A DNA stretch of 64,000 nucleotides from Alnus glutinosa (GCF_958979055.1 NC_084894.1:24397616-24461615), one strand, 5' to 3'; positions 1 through 10,805 are shown, counted from the first letter of the stretch. Notes: generated from the letters alone by a model not told the origin. Numbers and translations: made by a program.

Positions 1-588
1 GTCGGTTTCGATCGAGTTGACTTATATAAACTTATACTCATGCCTCGACACGATTAGAACTCGAAACGCAACATTGAGGACTGACAATTTTTTATACGAC
101 CTGCGAACTTGATACGAAATTAGTAGGTTGGGTTAAGAGGGTCTGACCCGTTTAATTAAATGAGTCAAGTTAGAGTTAACCTATATACTCTTATACCCAT
201 ACTCGACACGATTCAAATTCAACACGCGATCACTAAGTCATCAGAGGCGATGACATGAAGAAAAATGATCATTGAAAACACAGTGAAAACATCTATTTCA
301 AATGGTGATAAGATTGCCAAGACTTTATTTAAAAGGTGCGAAGGAAAGATTGAGACAATTTTCGGTCACAATAAGGCATTGAAAGAATCATTTTCCTACT
401 GTCCTTTGAAAAAAGAAAATTATAAACGATGAGCAATGACATCTGAAACATCAAAAAGTCGTTTTCCTAATCACTTGCAGTTTCTAGTCGATCTTCTTTT
501 CTCTTTGGAGGGAAGTAGTTGGTTCCTAAACGGTTACAAATAAACGCATTCTGTTTACAAAAAGCAGGCTTTTTTCCTCTCTACCCAA
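1..588. other. 5' flank of LecRK copy A with degenerate dispersed repeat
   Basis: Positions 1-240 hold a degenerate repeat with motifs such as CCCGTTTAATTAAA and CTTATACCCATACTCGACACG. The same motifs recur near 3700-4240, 9250-9370, 9860-10020, 32290-32640 and 33710-33900, which looks like an old non-autonomous hAT-type repeat. From about 250 to 588 the sequence matches the 5' flanks of LecRK copies B, C and D (AAGATTGCCAAG, GAATCATTTT, AATGACATCTGA). It is therefore a duplicated LecRK promoter and leader region. No gene is visible. Confidence 0.6.
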
Positions 589-733
589 ATGGCTACATTT
601 CTTAGATCACTTCATTTTATGATACTTCTCTATGTTTCCAATATTCCATTAGCGTTCGCTCAAGACGAAAACCAATTTATTTACAATGGCTTCAAGCAAG
701 CCAAGCTGCATCTTGATGAATTCGCAGTAATGT
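589..733 (+). pseudogene. L-type lectin receptor kinase, copy A, 5' fragment only
   Basis: The ATG at 589 begins a reading frame closely matching the N terminus of the intact LecRK at 34382. It has a signal peptide starting MATFLRSLHF and ending near AFAQ, followed by the first strand of the legume-lectin domain (ENQFIYNGFKQAKLHLD). Homology ends near 733, after about 48 codons, where a GC-rich repeat begins. No transmembrane or kinase part follows. The leader just upstream (AAAGCAGGCTTTTTTCCTC) is shared with the other copies and supports this start. The piece is a truncated duplicate and cannot make a receptor. The deletion also removed everything up to the LTI65-like 3' flank at about 1185. 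Confidence 0.85.
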
Positions 734-1184
734 CAATGTCTAGTCGCCGTTGCCGGATTCCAGCGAGCATGTTTGGTCGGATTCGGCCAAAATAGCCGGA
801 TTCCGGTTAGATCTGGCTGGATCCCGGCCATTTTGGCCGGATCTGGCCGGATTCGACCAGCTTCTAACCATGGCCGGATTCCGGCATCCGGCGACGGTGG
901 CCGGATGTCGCCGGATTCCGGTGGCCGGATGTCGCCGGATTCCAGCGCCGCCCGATGACCGATCATTGCCAAATTCTGACAATCAAGTATCAAACATGCG
1001 TACAAGGACATAGAGTTTAATTTCGAAAAACGATTTATGATTTTTATCGTTTTTCAAAAATTAAAAAAGCTTTTATGGTCAAACCGAAAATGATTTTCGT
1101 TGACCATTATTTTCGCTCCTACCAAATATCGTAAAATATCAAATCATTTTTTAGAAATCATTTTACGTCGAAACAAACGAAGCA
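734..1184. mobile_element. GC-rich tandem-repeat transposon remnant
   Basis: Positions 740-960 carry tandem copies of a GCCGGATTCCGG / GGCCGGATGTCGCCGG motif. An AT-rich half follows with inverted AAAACGATTT/AAATCATTTT motifs, ending near TTTTACGTCGAAAC. The base composition differs sharply from the neighbours. The block lies exactly between a truncated LecRK and a truncated LTI65-like 3' flank, so it is either an insertion or sits at a deletion junction. Open frames across it only translate the repeat. The family is not identified. Confidence 0.45.
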
Positions 1185-2258
1185 TGAGAGAGGAATGCAA
1201 CTGTAGATAAAGAATCAAATTTCTGAACCATGTACGAGTTTTAGGTATCAACAAGTAGTTTCCTGAGATGATAATTTCTTCTGTTTGAATAAGCCATAAA
1301 TGATATATAGTCACCAATAAACAGTTTCTGCAGCTCTAAATGTTCAAAAATGTCCAAATCAATGCAACAAATGTGGGCCTGTAGTTTTACATATTTAAAA
1401 AAAAAAAAAAAAAAAAAAAAGAAAAAAAAAAGAAAAAAGAAAAAAGAAAGAAAGAAGGGTCATGGATGATCATTGAATGCACTGATTATTCCAAATCAGT
1501 TAATTGGTGTTAACTTAAATTTGTCTTTTTCTTATCTGTTTAATTAAGCTTTTGAGATAAATTTTGATTTAACAAGGAATAAGTGTTGTCAGTGCACTTG
1601 TAAAGTTTGTGTTCCACATTGGTAAAGTATAAAGAAAAATAATAGTATATTTTTTTTTTGAAAAGATAAAACTCAGCTTTCTTGAAATCACTACATTATA
1701 CAAATCATGATCCCATAAGAGCGGATCTAGGGATAGTAGACTTTTCCCTAACAACCAAACTAGAAATACACTCATATACGTCTTCCAGCCAACAATCATC
1801 AATCTTATGCACAACAGCTTCCTTAGCTAAAGTGTGAGCCACCTCATTGAGCTCTCTCGGTACATGCGCAAAGATGGCTTTTCTAAAACCTTCTAGCTCT
1901 CTAATAACACTTTCGGTAAGGTGACCAGCCTTGGAGAAATGAGGAGGGGGTGAATTGATATTTGAGATTACCTGAGAAACAACCCCTTCAAAAATGACTT
2001 CAAGAAAGCCCACCTCCTTACAAAATAAAACTGCCTTCAAAGCTTGGTGGACTCAAGTTCATTAGCTTAAGCTTTTGGGCTAGAAGTTGTATTCCAAAGC
2101 CCCAATACACCCAAAGACAAAAAACATATTTGTTGCGAGTGTGTCTCATATTAAAAAAATAAAAATAAAGAAAATGAGTAGTCAATCAACTTGAGTGATG
2201 TCCAAATATGTAGAGGTTTACTCTTGTGATTCTCTCCCTAATAATTCCCTCCTTTAGA
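1185..2258 (+). other. LTI65-like 3' flank remnant (unit 1)
   Basis: Starting at GAGAGAGGAATGCAACTG, this stretch matches sequence just after the stop codon of both LTI65-like copies (about 29360 and 43526). It continues in parallel with 30780-30935 plus 31320-31930, and with 43560-44650. It includes a long poly-A/GA tract at about 1389-1455, and it is interrupted by the LINE remnant at 1651-2044. Only the 3' UTR and downstream DNA survive here; no coding exon is left. Confidence 0.65.
1651..2044 (-). pseudogene. 5'-truncated LINE remnant with RNase H-like domain
   Basis: On the minus strand, 2040 down to 1705 translates to a plant RVT_3/RNase H-like segment. Visible marks are FCKEVGFLEVIFEG, then INSPPPHFSKAGH, and the C-terminal HVPRELNEVAHTLAKEA signature of the RNase H domain found at the 3' end of plant L1-type LINEs. 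The usual EGDS motif reads EGVVS, so a catalytic Asp is lost. The element ends in a short A-run (T's at 1651-1659 on +). The matching flanks at 31684 and 44600 lack this segment, which makes it an insertion. It is a dead 5'-truncated copy, as is usual for LINEs. Confidence 0.65.
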
Positions 2259-3063
2259 GCACCAGCAGCAGACACTCAACCATTTTTCTTAATTTAGGAA
2301 AAATTTAAGGAACCAAACTATTTTTTTTTCCCTATATAAAAACATCCTACAACAAATTCCTGTAATCTTTCCTATATTATTAAAATAATATTTTTACTTT
2401 TAATATTTTTTTAAAAAAAAATTCCAAAAAACTGTTTGTTCTCTCTCTTCTTCGTCTTTCTAGTTTCTTCTTTCTCTCCATTTGTCTCTACCGCTCTGCG
2501 TCTTCCGGCTCTTCTCCTCTCTCTCTCTCAACCTGAAGCCCTTGGCCGACGCAATCTTCACGGAGTAGGATCCAAACACGCAGATCAGAGCGGCTCTGTG
2601 CTTGGCCTCAGCGATCGACGCCGGTCAGGATCATGACCAGGCGAGGCTGGCGAAGCTGTTGCAGAGGTTCAAGAAGCTCTTGACAAAGGGTATTCTTTCG
2701 ATAATGTAGCACTGATTTTGCTTTTCTGGTTGGTTCTTTCCCACTTTTGTTGATGCTCATTTGCTCATAAGTGTTCTGAATCAATCCTGTTATGGTTTCA
2801 GTCATGGGTTCTCACTAATTTTTCTGCATAGATAGCTGTGTTTCTCTCTGTCAATGCCCATTTGCTTCAATTTGTTCTGAACGATCCCAAATGCATTTTG
2901 TGATAATGGGTTCTCGTTAATTTGGTTGTTGTTGCTCGCATAACCTCTCAACGACGAGATGCTGTTGGATGGGATACCAAGGCTGAACGAAGAAGAAGAT
3001 GAGGAAGAAGAAGAGTGGAGGGTTGCATGAAGGCGTGAAGAAGAGAGAGTCAGAGAGAGACAT

Positions 3064-3102
<39 letters not shown>

Positions 3103-3190
3103 TAAAATATTGTATTTGGTAGCTACAGTGCTACCAAATGTATTGAGTAGCACTATGGCTATCCAAAGATGGATCCCTAATATAGGGCAA
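2259..3190. mobile_element. Non-autonomous DNA transposon carrying a gene fragment
   Basis: Copy D's flank near 31925 continues without this block. Here the shared sequence breaks at about 2258, where an AGAGCACCAGCAGCAGACACTC-like end begins. It resumes only near 3575. The interior has a CT-rich leader (2440-2530), an exon-like piece (2536-2689), a poly-T tract (3064-3100) and GGTAGCTACAGTGCTACCAAAT near 3118, a motif I associate with plant MITEs and Pack-type elements. Terminal inverted repeats and target duplication are not clear, so the ends and superfamily are uncertain. Confidence 0.4.
2536..2689 (+). pseudogene. Captured exon, TORTIFOLIA1/SPIRAL2-like (tentative)
   Basis: In one frame this segment reads KPLADAIFTE, a TAG stop at 2566, then DPNTQIRAALCLASAID and, further on, LAKLLQRFKKLLTK. 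It ends in a plausible splice donor (G|GTATTC at 2690). The pattern resembles a HEAT-repeat segment of plant TORTIFOLIA1-like microtubule-associated proteins (DPN-QIGAALCLA-AID). The identification is from memory of the family and is moderate. The exon-like composition inside an AT-rich mobile block suggests capture by a transposon. The in-frame stop and lack of other exons make it non-functional. Confidence 0.45.
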
Positions 3191-3253
3191 CTGCCGTGAC
3201 TTTATTACGACAAAAATACCCTTAAAAAATAGCAAAACCTAACCATATTATCC

Positions 3254-3424
3254 GAGTAATTCTACATGTCATATAAATGTCTATCAAGCATCCATCAAAT
3301 AATGAGGTGGCTTTTAAAATCATCATTGGGTATGTGATTGATCAAATAGTGAATTTGATCAAATGGTGATTTTTAAAGCCACCTCATTATTTGATGGACA
3401 CTTATATGACATATAGAATTACTC
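3254..3424. mobile_element. Fold-back MITE, about 171 bp
   Basis: The block begins GAGTAATTCTACATGTCATA and ends with its near-perfect reverse complement (TATGACATATAGAATTACTC). The inverted repeats run deep into the element: ATCAAATAATGAGGTGGCTTT pairs with AAAGCCACCTCATTATTTGAT. Flanks ATTATCC and AATTATCT are a possible imperfect target duplication. There is no coding capacity. Confidence 0.75.
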
Positions 3425-5055
3425 AAATTATCTCACGTGATGGATGATACTTCAACCATTCATTTTGATTTTTGAGTATTGTTGAATTCCATCCCATCTT
3501 CTTTTGGAATTTTTAGAAAATTATTTGGAATGACGTATTGCAATCTTGTGCCCTTCCAAAGCAAACACATATAAATATTGTCCCCTCCTTTACAGGGAAC
3601 ATTGACATCAAATTGCCAGGACATGATCCGCATCCATTTCAAGCGCATCACAAATAACCTTATCATTATAATATTTGTCGGTTGAAATAGTTTATAATTA
3701 TCTTAACCCATCCAATTAATTAGGGTTATAAAAATTAACAAGTCCGTTCAATGACCCATTTGATACTCACTTATATAAACTCGGTTTGTTTAATAAATAA
3801 ACAAAATTTAAACATTATACTCGACTCTATTAGAGCCCTATATCTAATCTAATAAGGCAAGGGATGGTCTTCCCTTAATTGGCTCATTAGATGAAATTAA
3901 AATTGCCAATTTTTAACACGACTCTCGAATACGACATGAATTTAACACAAAATTAAATAATTATGATTGAAGAGTCAGATCTTTTTAATTAAATAGGTCG
4001 AGTTATGGTTGACCTATATAGTCTTATTCTTATACTTTGATATGACCTGAACCCGACACACAACATGATGACAGACAAATTTTTACATGATTTGCGAACT
4101 CGACACAAACCTAATACAAAATTAGAGAGTTAAGGTTGAAGAGATTTACCCATTTAATTAAACAGGCCGGGTTATAATTAATCTATATAGTCTTATACCC
4201 ATACTTTGATACGATCTGAACACGATACACAAACATGAGCCACCACCCTAAATGAAGTAGATCAGCTTGTACAAGCTTTGGGCAAGAACATTAATTTACT
4301 GCAGGCCTGCACATGATGAATAATAAAAGCTCCGTATACAAGGTCTACCATGAAAATACCTTAGGCATCACAACATTGATTATTTAATTATTATGGATTG
4401 ATATATCAAAGCAATATACAAATATCTTTTTCAATTACGTGAAGATGATGTGACCTATTTCACTCTAGACTCACCGGCCAATTCTATGCTCACAAATTAT
4501 AGAATGAAAAAAAATAATAATAATAAAAAAATTCGTTGAGGATATTTATTTCAAATGCTGGTAAGATTGCCAAGTACGAAGGTAATTAATATTGGGACAA
4601 TTTTCTGTCCTTGTGGTTACAAGAAGGCATTGGAAGAATCATTTTTCTATTGTCCTTTGAAAACATGCAAAACGATAAATGATTAGTAATGACATCTGAT
4701 CCATCAATAGGAAGAGGTTAAAAAGTCGTTTTCCTAATCACAATTTTTAGTCGGTCTTCTAATCTCTTTGGAGGGAAAGTGGTTGGTTCCCTGTGACTGG
4801 GGGAATTAGATGCTCAAATTTTGGCTGGTCTAAGCTTTAGAATCCAAAAGAATACTTTTTCAATCACAACCCCTAATTGACAGAGTGCATCTTTGGCTGT
4901 TTGTTAATATTTTTAATTAAAAACTTAAAACAAAAGAAAGAGGAAGAAAATTTCAGCCCTATGTTTACACTCAGAAAAAAAGAAAAAAAAAAAAAGAAAA
5001 AAAAGAAAGAGATGCTTTCTGTTTTAAAAAAGCAGGCTTTTTTCCTCTATACCCA
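3425..5055. other. Intergenic DNA and 5' flank of LecRK copy B
   Basis: Positions 3560-3680 match the unit flank seen at 31935-32045. Positions 3700-4240 are further copies of the degenerate CGACACG / TTAATTAAA repeat. Positions 4240-4400 (GAAGTAGATCAGCTTGTAC, CTGCAGGCCTGCACATGATG) match 9395-9510 and 32655-32745. From about 4540 the sequence aligns with the immediate LecRK 5' flanks. No gene is visible; a poly-A/GA tract lies at 4975-5010. Confidence 0.55.
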
Positions 5056-5307
5056 ATGGCTACGTTTCTTAGATCATTTCATTTTCTGATACTTTTCTAT
5101 GTTTCCAACATTCCTTTGGCATTTGCTCAAGACGAAAACCAATTTTTCTACAATGGCTTCAAGCAAGCTAAGCTGCATCTTGATGGAATTGCAGTAATCC
5201 ACATCAATAGTCTATTGCAGCTAACTAACATTTCATACGAACAACTTGATCGTGCTTTTTACCAATTTCCTATAAAATTCGATACAACTTCATCCACTTT
5301 AACTTCT

Positions 5308-5921
5308 TGATGCAGGAGGAAATCAGATACAACTATAGAATTAATTGGTCTATGATGTGGCGATGAGATTCATTTAGCTTAGGCAAGAAAGGAAAGGGTC
5401 AACTACTCAAGAAGGAAAGAAGAGACCTTTGACAATTGTGATTTAGAAGATATTTTCTACCGAGTTGTCAACATCCATCAAGAGAAAGACCAAGAAGGAA
5501 AGAAGAGACTATCGACAAATCTCTTGATTTATCTTTTAAAGAATTTCTATATTTATATTTACGTTGTCGTCAAGTAATATTATAGTTATTATATTTTCTC
5601 TAATATGGTAATTCTTTGGCACAAAGTATTTCCCATTAATTTGGAGATATTTTTTGGTACCGAGTATTTCCATAATATGCTTATTTGTATTTATTTCAAG
5701 TCTTAGGAGATTTATTAGGCTTTTCGGGATTTTGCTATTTTTGGTAACTTTTCAGCTATATTAGCTCGGCTTGTGGGCGTTTTCCGATAGTTGTTGATTA
5801 TTGATAATTTTATAAAATTCAGAGTTTGTCTCTATTTTCTTTGGGGTAATTTTCCTGTTTTCTTCCTTGCAAACTACCTGTTGGTTAGCCTACAGAATAA
5901 TCGTTATTCTGTCCGGCGTCA
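5308..5921 (+). repeat. 5' LTR of the gag-only element
   Basis: The repeat runs TGATGCAGGAGGAAATC to CTGTCCGGCGTCA. It matches 6846-7459 along its whole length with few differences (for example GTGGCG/GTGGCA and CGGCGTCA/CGGCATCA). The primer-binding site follows directly. Confidence 0.9.
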
Positions 5922-5973
5922 ATTAGTATCAGAGCTTCAGCACCTTCTTGAGACGCGTTCTTCATCAGTTTCG

Positions 5974-6876
5974 ATGGCTGGTGGTCGTGGGCAGGTTCCG
6001 AATGAGGAAGCTCCGCACCGTGATTGTAGCGTTCAGGATATGATGATTGAGGATTTGCAGAGGCAAGTTGTAGAATTAGCCCAGCGCCTTGCGGTGCAGG
6101 AATTCGGCAATCGTGAGATGAACTCCGATTCCAATTCCACCTTCGACAACCCGTATCATAAACCTGCTCCATACCGAGAACAACGTGGTCGGGATGAAGA
6201 AATTGTTGATGAAGAGTTCCAAGAAGACGAGTTCGTTGATGGGGAGTTCATACATGGAGATGTTCATGATGATGTTGAACATGAAGATGTTGAAAATCCT
6301 TCACAAGGATTTGTGGATTGGAATTCTCCCCCAATTTATGATGTCTATTATGAAGAAGAAGATTTATTGAAAGAGGTAAGTTTTGTGGGTGATGCAATAA
6401 AATTTATTGAAGAAAATAATGACTACCATGTGTTTAATGAAAGTCCACATAACGAGGGATTTCAGTTGAGTAATGAGGAAATTAGTTATGTTGATTTTCT
6501 TGGGATCGAAAATTTTCTATCAAGTTCTTCTAGTAATAATTTGAATGTTGGTTTTGGCGAGATGGATGACAATTTTAATTTTTGCGGCCAAGAAAGAATT
6601 GATAATTCTTTGAAGACTTTTATGGAGCGTGAATTGGAGAAAATAAATAAAAGACGTGAGAAGATGAAATTATTTCAATTTAGTGTGAGGCTAGTCGTTG
6701 TGATGGGTTGCAATTTATTTATCTTCTGGTTTCAAGTTAGTTTGATATTAAGAAATACAAAATGGAATGAATTGATCGGCCATCCAAAAGATCAAGGTAA
6801 AGAAGATTCGAATTCGAGGACGAATTCTTTCCAACCCGGTGAGACTGATGCAGGAGGAAATCAGATACAACTATAG
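5974..6876 (+). CDS. Truncated Ty3-type gag protein
   Basis: The ATG at 5974 (MAGGRGQVPNEEAPHR) lies about 50 bp after the primer-binding site and is the natural start. The frame is also open upstream into the LTR, but that part would be untranslated leader. The roughly 300-aa product has an N-terminal helix typical of Ty3 gag leaders (MIEDLQRQVVELAQRLAVQE, about residues 24-43). A very acidic middle follows (EEFQEDEFVDGEF and repeats of ED/EE). Near the C terminus is a hydrophobic patch, and the last residues run into the right LTR. No CCHC zinc knuckle is present and there is no pol. Family gags assemble virus-like particles; whether this shortened one does is unknown. Confidence 0.6.
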   Translation: MAGGRGQVPNEEAPHRDCSVQDMMIEDLQRQVVELAQRLAVQEFGNREMNSDSNSTFDNPYHKPAPYREQRGRDEEIVDEEFQEDEFVDGEFIHGDVHDDVEHEDVENPSQGFVDWNSPPIYDVYYEEEDLLKEVSFVGDAIKFIEENNDYHVFNESPHNEGFQLSNEEISYVDFLGIENFLSSSSSNNLNVGFGEMDDNFNFCGQERIDNSLKTFMERELEKINKRREKMKLFQFSVRLVVVMGCNLFIFWFQVSLILRNTKWNELIGHPKDQGKEDSNSRTNSFQPGETDAGGNQIQL

Positions 6877-7459
6877 AATTAATTGGTCTATGATGTGGCA
6901 ATGAGATTCATTTAGCTTAGGCAAGAAAGGAAAGGGTCAACTACTCAAGAAGGAAAGAAGAGACCTTTGGCAATTGTGATTTAGAAGATATTTTCTACCG
7001 AGTTGTCAACATCCATTAAGAGAAAGACCAAGAAGGAAAGAAGAGACTATCGACAAATGTCTTGATTTATCTTTTAAAGAATTTTCATATTTATATTTAC
7101 GTTGTCGTCAAGTAATATTATAGTTATTATATTTTTTCTAATATGGTAATTCTTTGGCACCAAGTATTTCCCATTAATTTGGAGATATTCTTTGGCACCA
7201 AGTATTTCCATAATATGTTTATTTGTATTTATTTCAAGTCTTAGGAGATTTATTAGGCTTTTCGGGATTTTGCTATTTTTGGTAACTTTTCAGCTATATT
7301 AGCCCGGCTTGTGGGCGTTTTCCGATAGTTGTTGATTATTGATAATTTTATAAAATTCAGAGTTTGTCTCTGTTTTCTTTGGGGTAATTTTCCTGTTTTC
7401 TTCCTTGCAAACTATCTGTTGGTTAGCCTACAGAATAATTGCTATTCTGTCCGGCATCA
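6846..7459 (+). repeat. 3' LTR of the gag-only element
   Basis: This is the second 614-bp copy, ending CCGGCATCA, followed by the target duplication CTTCT and then resumed LecRK lectin sequence. With the 5' copy it defines the element exactly. Confidence 0.9.
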
Positions 7460-8481
7460 CTTCTTCTCTTTCATTTTCTTCAAACTTTATGTTTGCCATA
7501 GTCCCTCAAGTGCAAAATCTTGGTGGTCACGGCATTGCCTTTACCATCGATCCCTCGGAGGACTTCACCCATGCATGCTGCAGCAATTCAGTATATGGGA
7601 CTCTTCAATTCTTCCAATAACGGCCTTCCTCCAAATCACATCTTGGCCATCGAGCTTGAAACTATTATTAACCCTGAATTTGGAAATATTGATAAAAAAC
7701 CATGTGGAAATTGATGTCAACGGCTTGGAATCAGTTGAATCAGCTCCTGCAACGTATTTTTCCAATAAAAAAGGGAAGAATATAAGCTTGGAGCTCACGA
7801 GTGGAAATCCAATGCATCTTTGGATAGACTATAATCAAGCAGAGAAGTTACTGAATGTAACTCTTGCCCCAACCAGAATCTCAAAACCAAACAGGCCTCT
7901 CATGTCAAGACACATCGATCTGTCTCAAATTCTCTTGGAATCCATGTATGTCGGTTTCTCTTCAGCCACAGGTACACTTGCAAGTTACCACTACATTCTT
8001 GGATGGAGCTTTAATAAAAGTGGACCATCACAAAGCCTTGAAATTTCTAGACTTCCTCCACTTCCTCGACAGGGGAAAAGAGCGAAACCAGGCCCAGTGA
8101 TAATAACTTCTCTAATAGCAGTAGCTCTTGTGCTAATAAATATCACTGGAGCTGCTTACATTTTGAGGAGGAAGAAATATGAAGAAATACGTGAAGATTG
8201 GGAAGAGGACTATGGTCCCCACAGGTTCAGCTATAAGAGGATCTCCATAAAGCAACTAAAGGTTTCAAAGACACGGAGCTTCTTGGAGAAGGAGGTTTCG
8301 GAAAGGTTTATATGGGAATACTTGCATCGTCTAATGTTCAAATTGCAGTGAAGAGTCTCCCATGATTCCAAACAAGGGATGAAGGAATTTGTTGCTGAGA
8401 TCGTTAGCATGGGAAGACTGAGGCATCGGAACTTGGTGCAGCTCTTGGGCTATTGCCGACGAAGGGGAGAACTCATTTTGT

Positions 8482-9230
8482 AGAAATGATGGTGACGTGC
8501 TACGTACCCGCGAGATCTTTCTCTTTCACTGCGCATACCATGTTCTGCACTTGGAATTGGACACCTCAACTCTCGAGTAGTGAACTTGGGTGCAATAATC
8601 TCTAAAAGAAAAAATGCTACATTTTTTTTAAAAAAAAAATCCCAAATTTACCCGTTACAATATTACGAGATCGTGATACATTTTTAAAAAAAAAAAATTG
8701 AAAAAAAGAAAAAGAAGAAGAGGAGTGGCTGAGTTACCTTGGCCGGTTTGAGGGGTTTTTCGGCCACCCCCAAGGTCCAAAACCATCAATTTTTATTTTT
8801 TATTTTTCCCTCCCATGGGATGGCCGAACCACCACAAGGAGGGTGGTTTGGCCCAGACTAGCCAAGGGGATGGCTCAGCCACCCTTCTTCTTCTTCTTTT
8901 TTTCTCAATTTTTTTTTTTAATTTTTTTTATTTGATTTTTTTAATTTGATTTTTTATAGTGACAAGTGTCAACCTCAAGGGGCCGTTAATATTTGGACGG
9001 AAAATGTAACAGAGGTACTAAATAGGTTTTTACCCCTAACTCATGTACTACCTATGAAACAAATGAAAACTTATGTACTAAATTTAAAAAAATTAAAAAC
9101 TCATGCACCAATATGGTATTTAACCTTATTAAAAAAGTGATGAAAGATCAAGAATTGTATGTAAAGTTTTTTTTTTTTTTTTTCCTTCACTATTTGTTGT
9201 TAAATTTCACATCCTGAATATGTATGTGAA
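8482..9230. other. Repeat-rich DNA replacing the 3' end of copy B
   Basis: LecRK homology ends abruptly at about 8481. What follows has A/T runs (8610-8710), an inverted GGCCGAACCACC / GGTGGTTTGGCC pair around 8820-8860 with CCACCCCCAAGG motifs, and pyrimidine tracts near 8885-8940. These look like parts of a non-autonomous DNA transposon. Short open frames here (for example 8946-9140) show no recognisable protein. Confidence 0.4.
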
Positions 9231-10243
9231 GAAAAGTTCAATAGTGTCCGTTATCCTATCAAAGTTAGAGAGGGTAAGTTTGAAAAAATTTACCCGTTAA
9301 TTAAATAGGTCGGATTATAATTGATTTATATAGTCTTATATTTATACTTTAACACGATCTGAACCCGATACACAAACAGTAGCTACCACCCCTAAATGAA
9401 GCAGATCAGCTTGTACGGTCCAAGAACATTGAGTTACTGCAGGCCTGCACATGATGAATAATAAAAGCTCCATATACTCGGTCTACCATGAAAATACCTT
9501 GGGCATCACAAAATTGATTGATACCGAAACCACGACATGTCTTTACACTTTCAACTAATTTCCGAGGTTGAAAACTGACAAGTAACTGCCACCGAAGCCA
9601 CTGTTGGCAAACTCTGAATTAAAGATGACCTGTAAACCTGGAAAGACTGATCAGTTAACATGACTTATTCAAATATCTTATTTGGCTTTTTTTTTTTTTT
9701 TTTTTTTAAGTAACCATTAAATACGTCACAATTGAAACAGTAAAATAAATATGATAAATGGGTTTGAATAGTAATATTTCTCATTTATATATGACCGCGT
9801 TTGAAAATCAAGTTGGGATAAGTAGTTGATATATATGAACCAATGGGGATGAAAATTGCTTATAGCTAAAGTTAACAATTTTTTATATAACTTGTAAATT
9901 CAATACGATCTTAACATAAAATTAGAGAGTTAGGGTTAATAGGTTAATTAAGTTAGAATTGAGTTGTATAATTTTATATTTATATCTGGACGTAATCATA
10001 ACCTGATATGAGAACACGAATTGACACCTGACTCAAAGGAGGCCATAGAATTTAAAAAAAAAAAAAAAAAGTTCATTTTAAGCACATAGAAAATATTTAT
10101 TTCAAAGGGGAGTAAGATTGCCAAATGCCAAGTACGAAGGAAAAAATGAGACAATTTTGAATTTTATGTCCTTGCGGTTACAAGAAGGCATTGGAAGAAT
10201 CATTTTTCTATTGTCCTTCAAAAACAAAACAATAAATGATGAG

Positions 10244-10397
10244 GGGTCCTGATATACCCCTTGCCCCCTTTTTTTATTAAAAAAATTAACTTTTAAGGTA
10301 TAAGTGTCCATCAAAGGACACTTTCGATTTAAAAGTATATTTTTTATTATAAAGAGGGGGTGGGGGACGGTTATTTGTCCCTTACAAATTATTTTCC
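10244..10397. mobile_element. Short insertion with 9-bp target duplication (type Y)
   Basis: AATGATGAG is duplicated exactly at 10235-10243 and 10398-10406, and copy D has a single AAATGATGAG at the same place. The 154-bp insert begins GGGTCCTGATATACCCC and ends TTACAAATTATTTTCC. It shares both ends with the insert at 10681-10805. A 9-bp duplication is the size made by Mutator-type transposases. Confidence 0.7.
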
Positions 10398-10432
10398 AAT
10401 GATGAGTAATGACATCTCATCCATCAAAGGAA

Positions 10433-10609
10433 GGAACAGTGATTGGTGGGACTCCTAACGGGCCTCTTCTCCCATTTTCAATAAACAAAACAATTTTATT
10501 TATAAAGTGATTTTTTTTTTTTGTTTTATTTTTTCTTTTTGAATAAAATTGTTTTGTTTATTGAAAATGGGGAAAGGGGGCCGGTTAGGGTCCCCCCAAT
10601 CACTGCTCC
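10433..10609. mobile_element. Fold-back MITE, about 177 bp
   Basis: The left arm GGAACAGTGATTGG... and the right arm ...CCAATCACTGCTCC are inverted repeats extending about 65 bp, through CCCATTTTCAATAAACAAAA. The flanks AAAGGAA on both sides suggest a 7-8 bp duplication, as in hAT elements. It inserted in the LecRK copy C promoter and has no coding capacity. Confidence 0.75.
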
Positions 10610-10680
10610 AAAAGGAAGAGGTTAAAAGTTGTTTTCCTAATAAAAGTTTTTAGTCGATCTTTTAGGCACCTTTTCCAACC

Positions 10681-10805
10681 GAGACCTGATATACAAGGGA
10701 CGGGAAACTGTACCCCAGCACTTCCTTTTGCTTAAAAAATTTGATTTTAATATAAATGGGGTGCTTGGGGAGGGGGGAGGGTGGGGGAGGCACAAATCAT
10801 TTCCC
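10681..10805. mobile_element. Short insertion with 9-bp target duplication (type Y, second copy)
   Basis: TTTCCAACC is duplicated exactly at 10672-10680 and 10806-10814. The 125-bp insert begins GAGACCTGATATACAAGGG and ends CACAAATCATTTCCC, resembling the 10244 insert at both ends. It contains a G-rich stretch near 10758-10790. Confidence 0.7.

Larger units (their letters stand above)
5308..7459 (+). mobile_element. Non-autonomous LTR retrotransposon with gag only (TR-GAG type)
   Basis: Two 614-bp direct repeats (5308-5921 and 6846-7459) begin TGATGC and end GCATCA. They are flanked by a 5-bp target duplication CTTCT (5303-5307 and 7460-7464). A primer-binding-like site TAGTATCAGAGC sits three bases after the left LTR, matching the initiator-tRNA-Met type TGGTATCAGAGC. 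A GACGAATTCTTTCCAACC segment precedes the right LTR. The interior is only about 0.9 kb and holds one gag-like frame with no protease, integrase or RT. This is the layout of a Ty3-derived TR-GAG element, which would need enzymes from another element. The LTRs are nearly identical, so the insertion looks recent. Confidence 0.9.
5056..8481 (+). pseudogene. L-type lectin receptor kinase, copy B (interrupted, frameshifted)
   Basis: The ATG at 5056 opens the LecRK signal peptide and lectin N terminus, which run to 5307. A 2152-bp LTR element (5308-7459) then splits the lectin domain, with CTTCT duplicated on both sides. Coding homology resumes at 7465 and covers the rest of the lectin domain, the transmembrane segment (ITSLIAVALVLINITGAAYI) and the start of the kinase domain. 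Indels shift the frame in the lectin part (around 7575 and 7695) and at the juxtamembrane/glycine-loop region (around 8240 and 8350). Homology stops at about 8481, after the RRRGEL motif, so most of the kinase, including HRD and DFG, is missing. It is dead even without the insertion. Confidence 0.85.

Noticed and set aside
733..1013. Overlapping Pro/Arg/Ser-rich open frames on both strands
   Set aside because: They read the CCGGATTCCGG tandem repeat in every frame.
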